Assembly: GCA_026122225.1 (NCBI GenBank)
Contig: JANEZZ010001895.1
Span: forward strand, 1,984,001 to 2,048,000
DNA from: Heloderma charlesbogerti
Lineage: Eukaryota; Chordata; Lepidosauria; Squamata; Helodermatidae
Reading direction: 5' to 3'
DNA: 64,000 bases
Within the stretch, counting starts at the first letter, position 1. Each line of letters starts with the position of its first letter. The position numbers and the translations under genes were made by a program. The notes below the pieces were generated by a model, which did no database searches, was not told the DNA's origin, and saw only the letters and a program-made list of their open reading frames with translations. Shown piece after piece: positions 55,504-64,000 of the stretch.

Positions 55504-56781
55504 GTAAGTGGCTGCTGCAGACAGGCAGGCTCCGGCACGTAGCTTGGGAGCATCACTTGCACCACTGTACAGATGTCACAAGGTTCATGATCAGGCCCAA
55601 GTTTAATTTCCTGTCCAGTTTTAGGCTACTGAAGCTTTAGGTGTGTACTTCAGATGTGAGCACGTTAGGATTAAAGAGTAGCAAAATTATGCACAGCCTC
55701 GGGCAACTTTGAACAACTTGAATGAGGCTAGAAGAAAAGCAAGCGAGGCATGGTGTCAATTTCTTCTGGCAGCAAAAGCTGCTGTTTGTTGGAGGGATTG
55801 TTTTTGATACACACGAATCTAAGGAAATTGAGTCATCCTAACAGGTCCTATTGATAGATAACACATCCTGAACGATACCAGCATGAGCTCACAGATAATC
55901 CTATCATTTACTGGTGTGATTCCTCTGACATCATTGAACTAAATGTCACTGTTTAGTTTTTCTTCTTTCACTGCCTGGAAATGGGGATTGATAGGACTCT
56001 AGCAAATGGACTCTACAGGGAACGTCACCTATACAACCTTAGTGGCCTGGTAGAGATTTTGACATGGAGTGGAGTGGAAACAGCTATGCAGGCCCTGAAA
56101 CCCCACACACTGGCTGCTTCTTCTGACACTCCTCTGACTTCTTTGGACAATCCTTTGGCTTCTACAGTTTCACCAGCTATTGCCTACATCCTTACAAGTC
56201 TATCACTGATCAATGCTGAGATTCTCAGCATGCTGAACAGGATTCAGTATCAAATTCTGTGCTTTTCTGTGCTTGCACAGTCATGAAAATAGACACCACA
56301 TCTATGGCTAATAGCTACTGCTTTTTGTCAAGGGTTATTTCTTCAGTGCCAGGTTCTACTAGCATTGTACTAGAGTAGATAACGCTAGCACAACGTAGTT
56401 TAAATTAGCGGTTGTGCCCCTTTGGTACTACCCACATACTTGGGTTTGAACTCAGTAGGACTTACTTCCAGATAGACTTATTGGATTAGGTTGTACATAC
56501 AAGCAACACCTGCAAATCTGTTGAATTTGCATAATTTATATACATTGCAGAATGTATACATTTAGAGTGCCCGGTAACTGAGTCAGCTGCAAAATATATC
56601 AACCTTTTGGGGTCAGCTTGGAATTTTGGGGACCACAACTAGGCATTTCTCATGGGGTGGGGGGAATAATCGCATAAAATACAGATCAAACATCACAGAC
56701 TAGATTTCATTTGACCTGCTTCCGTTAGTTCACTCAGCAGAATCTCCTGGTGATCAGAATGATTTGTTGTTTCTTCTGCAG
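55504..56781 (+). other. EPS8L2 intron 6 (1.28 kb)
   Basis: From GTAAGT to CTTCTGCAG. Contains a family E-like unit (56428-56502). An open frame at 55981-56286 has no recognisable similarity and is not called. Confidence 0.85.
56428..56502. repeat. Short foldback repeat, family E
   Basis: CACATACTTGGGTTTGAACT, GTAGGACTTACTTCCAGATA and TTGGATTAGGTTGTA. Decayed. Confidence 0.45.
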
Positions 56782-56927
56782 GGTGAACCAAGAGAAGATA
56801 AAGCAGAGACAATCCATCCTCCCACCGCCTCGAGGGCCAGCCCCTATCCCTTTCCAGTATGAAGCAAGAGGTTCCCCAAAGAACAGCCTGAATCGAGTGG
56901 CTGCTCCTTCACCCCATAGTGAGCCAG
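56782..56927 (+). CDS. EPS8L2: EPS8L2 exon 7 (proline-rich linker)
   Basis: The acceptor CTTCTGCAG ends at 56781 and the donor GTATGG starts at 56928. G completes Lys186, then 48 codons ([47 protein letters not shown]), then G of Glu235. The [23 protein letters not shown] block is a strong EPS8L2 marker. The proline clusters are candidate SH3-binding sites. The part after PIPFQ diverges from mammals, as is usual in this linker. Confidence 0.96.
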
Positions 56928-57200
56928 GTATGGAAGGCAGTCGGAGACTGGGTCGTTCAGGCAGATGATGAATGCGAGCGTCTTCTGCACAGAGTTGCGA
57001 TCCCACCCAGGAATTTACAGGAGCCTTGCGATGCCTTAACATGAGAAAGCTGTGCTGATTCCCAGCGTAAGCAAAGATGTCTGCAGAACTGCAACATCAA
57101 TACCCCATTCATTTTCATTCAGTTGTGCATTTTAAAGATCCAAAAAAACAAGCCAACCTGAATATTTCCATCTGGTAATTACAGCAGAGCACTCTCAAGC

Positions 57201-57336
57201 CAGCCTTACACAATTTGGTGCCCTCCAGATGTTTTGGGCTACAACTCCCAGCATTTCTGACCATTGGCTATGCTTGCTGGGGCTGGTGGGAATTGAGGTT
57301 CAAAACATCTGGAGGGCACCAGGTTGGGAAAGGCTG
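57201..57336. mobile_element. hAT-type palindromic MITE, family B
   Basis: CAGCCTTACACAATTTGGTG and CACCAGGTTGGGAAAGGCTG ends. Flanking 8-mers TCTCAAGC (57193-57200) and TCTTAAGC (57337-57344) match at 7 of 8. Confidence 0.85.
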
Positions 57337-59361
57337 TCTTAAGCCAAAAAAGGAGCTCCTGGGCCTTTTAATGCCTTGTATAATGCCTAGAGATTTTCAC
57401 TGTGCTAGATTAGGGATGGGGGCAAAATTCATGTGGTTCACATCTTAATACGAACTGATCTAGTTTTAGTTTACACTTCCCAAACTAATATGCGCAATTA
57501 TCCTTCAGTTTTCATACTTCTCAGAATTTTGTGATGCAGTTCTCCACTCAAAAATGCACAGCAAAATGTGTGTACTAGGGGTAATTGCAGATAAGAATGT
57601 GAACAAATGTTCAAGCAGACAAAAATGCATATAAATTTTCATGCAGATTTAAAAAATTTGCAAACTGATGTATAAAGAGGATGGATCAAGTTTGTGCTTT
57701 AAAAATGAGAATATTATAGAAATTGAAATAGACAGATATATCCATCCCTCCGCTAGATATTGTATGTAACCATAGCATATTATAACACTGAATCCATCTC
57801 ACAAAGCTTGTGTGCATTTCCAGCAGAAAATAACTACATTAATTTTTCAACCCTGGTGTGGTAACTACAGTGAAAAGATTGTATTCTGTTATGGATTGAC
57901 TTTGTCTGAGCTATCTGTCTATAGTTCAGTACTTTGGGAGCGTTTAGCTGCCTGTTTATCCCCTATAACAGAATAAAATACTTCTAAACAAAGTGTACGC
58001 CTAAGATTGTTTCGTTGGTTGCAATCTAGGTTTTGTTGTACTAACAACAGTTAGTAAAGGAAAATCTTTTTGATCCATTTTTCATTTTTATTAGAAATAT
58101 GCTTGTAACATCTCATCAAAATATAAGTTGCATAAAATAACATAAAAATATTTCTTGACATCAAAGAGAGCTCTGTTAAAGATTCTTAGATCTTAATAGC
58201 TTAACAAGGAATAGAACACCTTAACCATTTCTTGTTCTTAGACTTCTAGTCTTAATAGCTTAAAAAAAGAGATCTTAGTCTAAGTACCAAGTTCCCTATT
58301 CATAATGAATAGGCTATTCAGCAAACAGGTGCACAGGCCTGGTGAGCTTCTAATAAGAAGCTTCCACATTCTAAAATAAGCACATATTTATACATTTTGT
58401 GTGTAGAAATTACCTCATAACTAATATTATCTACTGTCCCATAAATTAGAGCTCACAGTCTTAATTATTTCATTGTTATTAAACATTCTTTTAAAAATAG
58501 AACATACGAAAAAGGCTTACACATACACCTCTCAGGTTAGATAAGATCAATTTTGAATTAGAACTCTTTACTCAAAATTTGCTAATTAAACCTAAGTCTA
58601 TAAGTTTTTCTAGAGATCTCTATATCAAGCTTTTCGATGTGTATTCCTTGCACAATATTTTTTGCTCATTAATTGATATGCGAAAACCTGAAGTACACTT
58701 TTGACCTGGAATAATATAGTCGCACACCTGTTCATTACTTGAATATGTTTTTGGCCCAAGTGAGAAGGATTTAAATCAGCATTTTTTCTTTGGATACCAT
58801 CCAGGTCAACTTGACCATTATTTTTTTATGCCAGGTACCCAGAATTAATTGTGAACCTGCCTGTGAACATGTATTTTCCCTTTAATACAGTTATTACTTT
58901 TTACTTATTTACATTTTCAAATTCTTAATGATTTACTATTAATTATTTGGCATTTGCATTTTATAAGAAGACATCTTCTATTGTTTTAAGAGGGGTGGAT
59001 TCACATTTTTTTCGAGAGTCTTCCCAGGAAGTCCAATAAAGCAAAATCAACTATTTCCCAGAATCTTATCTCTATATGATAGGGCTGCCAGGTCTCAACC
59101 TGGAGAACCATCCTGTCTGCTTACCAGCCCCACAGCAATGAAAAAGGATCCAGCCATGACTTGCCCTACCTTAGGCCCGCTGTCTTTCTGTGGCACAACA
59201 CAAGGATCCTGTTTGCTTCAACTGGTAGGGGTGAGTGGATGATGAGGCCACAGCAAAAGAAGCTGCCTTTGCATCCTGTTCTGCTGATATGGGACTGTTT
59301 AAGTGACAGCGTAATGCTCTGACATGTGACCGAGCAGCTACCCGAAGCCTAAAGGGAACGT

Positions 59362-59900
59362 GTTTATTTATTTATTACGTTTCATAGAATCATAGAATAG
59401 TAGGGTTGGAAGGGGCCTGTAAGACCATCGAGTCCAACCCCCTGCTCCATGCAGGAATCCAAGTCAAAGCATCCCTGACAAGTGGCTGTCCAGCCTCATC
59501 TTGAATGCCTCCAGTGTGGGAGAGCCCACCACCTCCCTAGGTAATTGGTTCCATTGTTGTACTGCTCTAACAGTCAGGAAGTTTTTTCTGATGTTCAGCC
59601 GGAATCTGGCTTCCTGTAACTTGAGCCCATCATTCCGTGTCCTGCACCCTGGGATGATCGAGAAGAGATCTTGGCCTTCCTTTCTGTGACAGCCTTTCAA
59701 GCGCTTGAAGAGCGCGATCATATCTCCCCTGCCCAATAACCAAGGCTCCCTGGGCAGTTCACAACAACTAAAACCATAAAATACAACATGATAAAACATA
59801 ATATGAAGCGTAAAAGTTTAAAAGTAGCATATAAAACCAAAGTAAAACCCAACAGCAGTTACAGCCCAGGAAGAGCCTGGGTGAAAAGGTGAGTTTTTAG
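59362..59900 (-). mobile_element. L2-like LINE 3' end, antisense, split by CR1
   Basis: TTTATTTATTTATTACGTTT at the left is the reversed L2 tail. After the nested CR1 the sequence resumes GCCCAATAACCAAGGCTCCC then GGGCAGTTCACAACAAC, the reversed L2 3' UTR, and continues with decayed L2-like sequence. The exact 5' limit is uncertain. Confidence 0.7.
59386..59728 (-). mobile_element. CR1 LINE 3' fragment nested in L2, antisense
   Basis: ATAGAATCATAGAATAGTAG then GGTTGGAAGGGGCCTGTAAG. The minus strand reads GQDLFSIIPGCRTRNDGLKL, LTVRAVQQWNQLPREVVGSP and LDSHLSGML. It is very similar to 10448-10781 and slightly longer on its 5' side (ends TCATATCTCCCCT). Confidence 0.9.
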
Positions 59901-60204
59901 GAGGCGTTTGAAAGATGCCACATTTTCTCCCCCGCCCCTGAACTGCACAAGGGACGGTTTTCCAGAGGGTGGGTGCCACTACAGAGAAGCCCATAGTGCC
60001 ATGGCTCCATCAAGGGCACAGACGTCGCAGGAGGAAATAAAGGACTTCTACTGGACTGCTATTACATAAAGGCTTATGTAAAATGTCGTGAAGTGCAGGT
60101 TTCCTCCTCACAGGAATATTAGGGTGGCCCAGAGAATTACTACTACAGAAAACCAGAAGCATCAGAGCAGAGATGGTGCCATTCTTTTACGAGCGTAGAC
60201 TTCA

Positions 60205-60790
60205 TGTGTTTAAATATTTATTTATTTGATTGATGCCCTATCTTTCGACCAAGGAAGTGGTGCTCAAGGCAGCTAACAATAAGAGCTGAAATTTTAAAAT
60301 AAAAACTTACTTAGAACAATCATAAAACCAATACATTAAAAACACATTTAAAAATACAACAGTAAAATAATAAAAACAGCACCCAATCCAGCAGACCAGC
60401 TTACACGCCAAAGGCCTGCTTGAATAAAAATGTCTGTGCCTGTTGGCGGAAGGAGTGCAGAGAGGGAGCCAACATAGCCTTCCTTGGTAGTGAGTTCCAA
60501 ACCACAGGAGGGACCACTGAGAAGGCTCTCTCTCACGTCACCACAAACGCACTGTTGATGGCAGTGGTACCAAAAGAAAAATCTCCTCCCAAAACGTAAA
60601 ACCTGGGCGGGTTCGTATGGGAGGGCGGTCTTTCAGGTAGCCTGGTCCCAAGCCATATAGGGCTTTATAGGTCATAAACAGCACTTTGAATCGTGCCTGG
60701 AAGCAGACCAGTAGCCAGTGAAGCTGCTATAACAAGAGAGTCACGTGCTCCCTGTAACGAGCCCCAGTCAATAGGCTGGACCAGCTGAAG
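60205..60790. repeat. Unclassified interspersed repeat
   Basis: TTTATTTATTTGATTGATGC start, then GTGCCTGTTGGCGGAAGGAG, TTCCAAACCACAGGAGGGAC, GGGCTTTATAGGTCATAAAC and CCAGTAGCCAGTGAAGCTGC. The wording is that of a common reptile repeat, but I cannot assign its class. No coding frame. Confidence 0.5.
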
Positions 60791-61496
60791 TTTCTGAACA
60801 TAGCTGCATGATAGGTAGCAAACCAAAAGGGAAACTTACCCAGCATGGAGGTGCAATGATGGGGAAAGTTTCACCTGTTGATATTCTGCCAGGCAGACAG
60901 ATGTTAACAGCATCAAGCTTTTCGCTAAAGGCATGCTTATTGTATTTGTTGTTTACTCTTTAGTCCATAAATTCATCTTGAAAAACTTGTTTAAACTAAG
61001 TGTCTTGAGCTGGACAGAAAACATTTTCCCCATAGAATAGATTGGACTTGTTAAAACTACTGGCCTCCTGGTCCTGAGAAATACAATGCTGCTTTAAAAT
61101 CTAGTTTTGCATATGGTAGAGCTATTATGGAAGATGGACATTTGTTTATGTTTTATAAACTACAAATGCCTTTGCTATGCAGTCAATCAGCCAATAGATG
61201 GGCACAAAAATCTACCAGCCTGTGGTACCAGCCATCTTCCCAGCTAATGTATACTTGTATGTCACATGGCTTGAACGATGACTTTTGCAGACTGGCTACC
61301 CATCCAGAAGCAAAAAGAGAGCACTCATACTGGCACCCCCAAAATACACATTTAATGATTACATATAAAATGCCTGCTGTGTTTTGATAAAAGAACAATT
61401 TCATGGTAAGATTTTTGTTTTCCCTTGTTTGTATTATTCCTAGCTAGTGTTCACTGCATATTTTCTGAACATTTTAATGCCATTCTTATATATCGG

Positions 61497-61628
61497 GGCT
61501 AGGGGATCTGTAGCCCTCCAGATCTGGTTGGACCAAGTCCCATCATCCCTGACCAGTGGCCATGCTGGCTGTGGCTGGTGGGACTTGGAGTCCAACAACA
61601 TCTGGAGGGCCACACATTCCCCACCCGT
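61497..61628. repeat. Family B-like palindromic MITE
   Basis: GTAGCCCTCCAGATCTGGTT and CAACATCTGGAGGGCCACAC arms, with CCCATCATCCCTGACC / GGTGGGACTTGGAGTCC core. No clear TSD. Confidence 0.65.
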
Positions 61629-62742
61629 TGAATATGGCAGGGCCAGAGGGAGCCTCTTTTGTTTTTGTCAATCTGTTAAGGTGGAACCTGGCATGTAGTG
61701 GGGTATAGTAGCACTCCATATGAAGAGTGAGGGCGTGATGCATCTGCTTCCTTACTAAGGCATACTTATTAATACCTGCCTCAATGAGTAACTTACTTCC
61801 CTGACTTAGAGATGACATGTAGGCAGGCAGACGTTGTGGTTTAATGCCGGTCCCTCCCATTTTCTGCCTTCTGTCTGAATCCTTACCCCTTGTCACAGAA
61901 AAGCTTTTAAAAATATCCTGGAGATGTGTTTCTTTTGCAAACTTAAAAGTGCAAAGACAAAATTCTCCCCAGAAACACTGTAGGCAATGAAATGCAGCCC
62001 TGCTACAACACTGATTTATCTGTCTCTTGAATTTCTACAGGTTACTTGTACATCTGTCTCCTTACTTATTACAGCAAGGGCACTTATGCATGTTCCAAGC
62101 CCCCTCCCCCCCCCGCCAGAAAATGAAAAGGATTCTGGAGAGGATTGTACAAATTCCTACAGAGTTCCTCTGAGTTCTATATATGTATAAAACAGCAGAC
62201 ATGCAGAAATCCTAGCCGCCTGGGACCATTAGGCAGTTCTGTTTCTCTTTGCCCCTCAGCCTATTTTTTCTCCAGCCCGCCCATCCCTCATCATTTTGAT
62301 ACTTTACCCTTTGCAGCAGACATCCTTATAACTTGCTAGAAACGTGTGGCGAATGAGTAGCATGGAACTGTCATGTGCTCATGGCTGTTTTGCCATATTG
62401 CTTTCTCACTAAATGCTTTGTGATTAAAATCTAGCACTATGCTGAACATTTCTCCCACATTTTTTCGACCATTCTCATTCAGCTTGATAGAAAAGAAATT
62501 GCTTTCAAAAACAAATTCAAAGGAGAAGAAAATTTCAGAGAAATTCTCATGGGTTGCGTTCGAGGTTCTTGTGCTTAACTTACTTGTGAGGTGGCTGAGG
62601 AGTGTGCACAAGTGTTCTGTCTTTCATTGTACAATCATTTCACATTCAAATTCTGTAAATGAGGCAGGATCATGGTGTGCTAAAAGCCTCATCTGGAAGC
62701 ACCCATGATGCCTCATCCCTCTGAAATATGTAATTAGCGGTT

Positions 62743-63197
62743 TTAGGGTGCAATCCTATCTAGATACGCAGCCACCTCCGAACTCGGAGGTGACCGCCTA
62801 TCCAAAGCAGGGCAGGAGAAGCATGGAGCGGATTGTTCCCTCTGCACTCCTCCTGCCCTGCTTTTTCTTCTAGACAGCCGATTGCGGCTGTCTAGCCACG
62901 GGAGGGCAGAGCGGGGGAGGAGGCTGCTGTACGACACATAGAATGTGTCATACAGGCATTTCCGCCCTCCCTGCCCCGGAATGCCCTCCAGGAACGCCCC
63001 ATTTCGGCCGCTCTGCACTTCTCTTGCAAGCGCAGAGGACGGAGCTGTTCCATGCTGTCTCCGAGGCAGCGCAGAAGTGTGGGGAGGTTGGTTTTCTGGG
63101 AACCGACCTCAGGGTGCGGGCTCCAAGGTCAGTTCCCAGAAAACAGCATATCCTATGGCTGTCTAGCTGCTGTCTAGTGGCCATAGGATTACTCCCT
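62743..63197. repeat. Foldback repeat, family D copy 3
   Basis: Starts TTAGGGTGCAATCCTATCT and ends GCCATAGGATTACTCCCT. Internal GACAGCCGATTGCGGCTGTC is itself a near-perfect short palindrome. Non-coding ORFs on both strands here are by-products of its GC-rich arms. Confidence 0.7.
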
Positions 63198-63385
63198 CCA
63201 TTCCTAAATAATTCTATCTGCTTCTGTTGACAAACTGTCATAACATACTGTATATTTATAATACCCACATCAAATAAAGTTTAGCAGACTGCCTCGATAA
63301 CGGTGAGTTTTTTGGAACCAAATATTTTGAATCCTCTCCTGTTTCCCCATTGATAACTGAAGTGTTCTTTGTGTATGTTTGGCAG

Positions 63386-63465
63386 AATATGATCGACGAA
63401 GCTCCAGCTCTCAGGATCAGGAAGAATCCCGTACAATTTTTGCACAGAAGATAGAAAAAGAAACG
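63386..63465 (+). CDS. EPS8L2: EPS8L2 exon 8
   Basis: The acceptor GTTTGGCAG ends at 63385 and the donor GTTAGT starts at 63466. AA completes Glu235 and 26 codons follow (YDRRSSSSQDQEESRTIFAQ, KIEKET). The AQKIEKET ending is the start of the conserved helical region after the linker. The preceding RRxSSxxQEE segment is a lineage-variable Ser-rich stretch. The donor leaves a codon-complete boundary for the next exon, beyond the window. Confidence 0.95.
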
Positions 63466-64000
63466 GTTAGTGATAATAGTCACTTTTTAAAAAAAGTTAT
63501 GTGGGAGGTTGATAAGAGAACCATTTAGGAGAGCAAATTCAGTTTCGGTAATAATTTTGGATGTCAACACAGCAGAGAAAAGAGGAAGATGCATTTTCTA
63601 AGGGGCAAACTAGATGTAATGTTGCGTGAATGCAGTTAACATGCACAGCTTGGGTGTTGTGTAAGTAACAACTGCAAGGAAACCTGAGCAACCTCTGGAC
63701 TGGGGTCAGTGGAAAGGAGGAGTTTCACTCTCATGATCCTAACAAAAATCGCCTCTCCAAAGCTGCTGTTTGCATGTCAAGGCAAGCTCTCATTGGCATC
63801 AGATGAAATGCAGATAGGAGCTTCATAGAAGCAATTTTTGTTGGGACTGTGGCAGCGAAAGAAAGAGAGAAACATCTCCTCCCCACCCCCATGGTCCCAA
63901 GGCTGCTCAGGCTTCCCCATGGCTGCTATGTATATAACCAAAAATGTGCACATTAAATGCAATTAACACAATGTCTTGTTTGGCCCTTGGTAAGAAGGAA
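63466..64000 (+). other. EPS8L2 intron 8, 5' part
   Basis: Begins GTTAGT. No repeat or exon recognised to the end of the window. Confidence 0.8.

Larger units (their letters stand above)
56928..63385 (+). other. EPS8L2 intron 7 (6.46 kb)
   Basis: From GTATGG to GTTTGGCAG. Contains a family B MITE (57201-57336), an AT-rich tract with nothing recognised (57400-59080), an L2 with a nested CR1 (59362-59900), an unclassified repeat (60205-60790), a second family B MITE (61497-61628) and a family D foldback (62743-63197). The other stretches, about 60800-61490 and 61630-62740, look unique. Confidence 0.85.
919..63465 (+). other. EPS8L2: EPS8L2 gene, 5' part (eight exons, 3' end outside window)
   Basis: Eight exons join with consistent phases into 261 codons: 44+56+65+162+150+80+146+80 nt. 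From memory of the vertebrate family, the product follows mammalian EPS8L2 closely, with the same 55-residue N-terminal segment length and the same ending HETSQYHVQ before the PTB domain. EPS8L2 is a cytoplasmic adaptor of the EPS8 family. It links Rho/Rac signalling (ABI1-SOS1) to actin remodelling and is needed to maintain hair-cell stereocilia. The window encodes the N-terminus, the PTB domain (about residues 46-190) and a proline-rich linker. The SH3 and SAM-like C-terminal regions would follow after 64000. EPS8 itself and the other paralogues fit less well, because EPS8 has a longer and different N-terminus. No frameshift or stop is seen, so the gene appears functional. Confidence 0.95.

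Noticed and set aside
55981..56286. 101-codon ORF as an extra EPS8L2 exon
   Set aside because: Exon 6 (ending AA) and exon 7 (starting G) join in phase to give the conserved Lys; no acceptor/donor pair fits this ORF and its sequence has no EPS8 similarity.
62743..63268. Overlapping ORFs on both strands around 62940-63270
   Set aside because: They come from GC-rich family D foldback arms, and similar peptides appear at 28358-28588 and 40297-40612 for the same reason.

Overview
This is vertebrate nuclear DNA, most likely from a squamate reptile (lizard or snake; species not identifiable). It is the 5' part of one protein-coding gene whose introns are filled with transposable elements. The squamate call rests on several BovB (RTE-clade) LINE copies of two subfamilies, L2 and CR1 LINEs, tRNA-derived SINEs, and many short palindromic hAT-type elements, a combination typical of squamate genomes.

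Host gene: eight plus-strand exons (919-982, 2464-2519, 38953-39017, 51876-52037, 54698-54847, 55424-55503, 56782-56927, 63386-63465) join in frame, all with AG acceptors and GT donors, and give 261 residues of EPS8L2 (EPS8-like 2, an actin-regulatory adaptor) from the initiator methionine through the PTB domain and into the linker after it. The rest of the gene (SH3 and C-terminal actin-binding parts) lies beyond 64000. Intron 2 is about 36.4 kb and intron 3 about 12.9 kb.

Introns, region by region: intron 1 holds a CR1 fragment. Intron 2 holds hAT MITEs, an L2, CR1 pieces, SINEs, a candidate solo LTR, two inverted copies of a 2 kb segment (about 7.5-10 kb and 22.3-24.2 kb) carrying different later insertions, and a near-full-length BovB (32119-35340) with a perfect 10-bp target-site duplication (TSD) and only two nonsense codons. 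Intron 3 holds a 3.5-kb non-autonomous hAT element (40977-44501) and a second TSD-flanked BovB (48587-51579). The reverse-transcriptase core of that BovB is missing and has been replaced by an inverted copy of part of the hAT element. Introns 4-7 hold fewer repeats, including a CR1 nested in an L2 and a 450-bp foldback element.

I found no bacterial-type operons, CRISPR arrays, functional tRNA/rRNA genes or second host gene. The features most worth a second look are the replaced BovB core, the nearly intact BovB, the foldback elements with matching empty sites in the paralogous segment, and the near-perfect 120-bp hairpin at 29800-29919.
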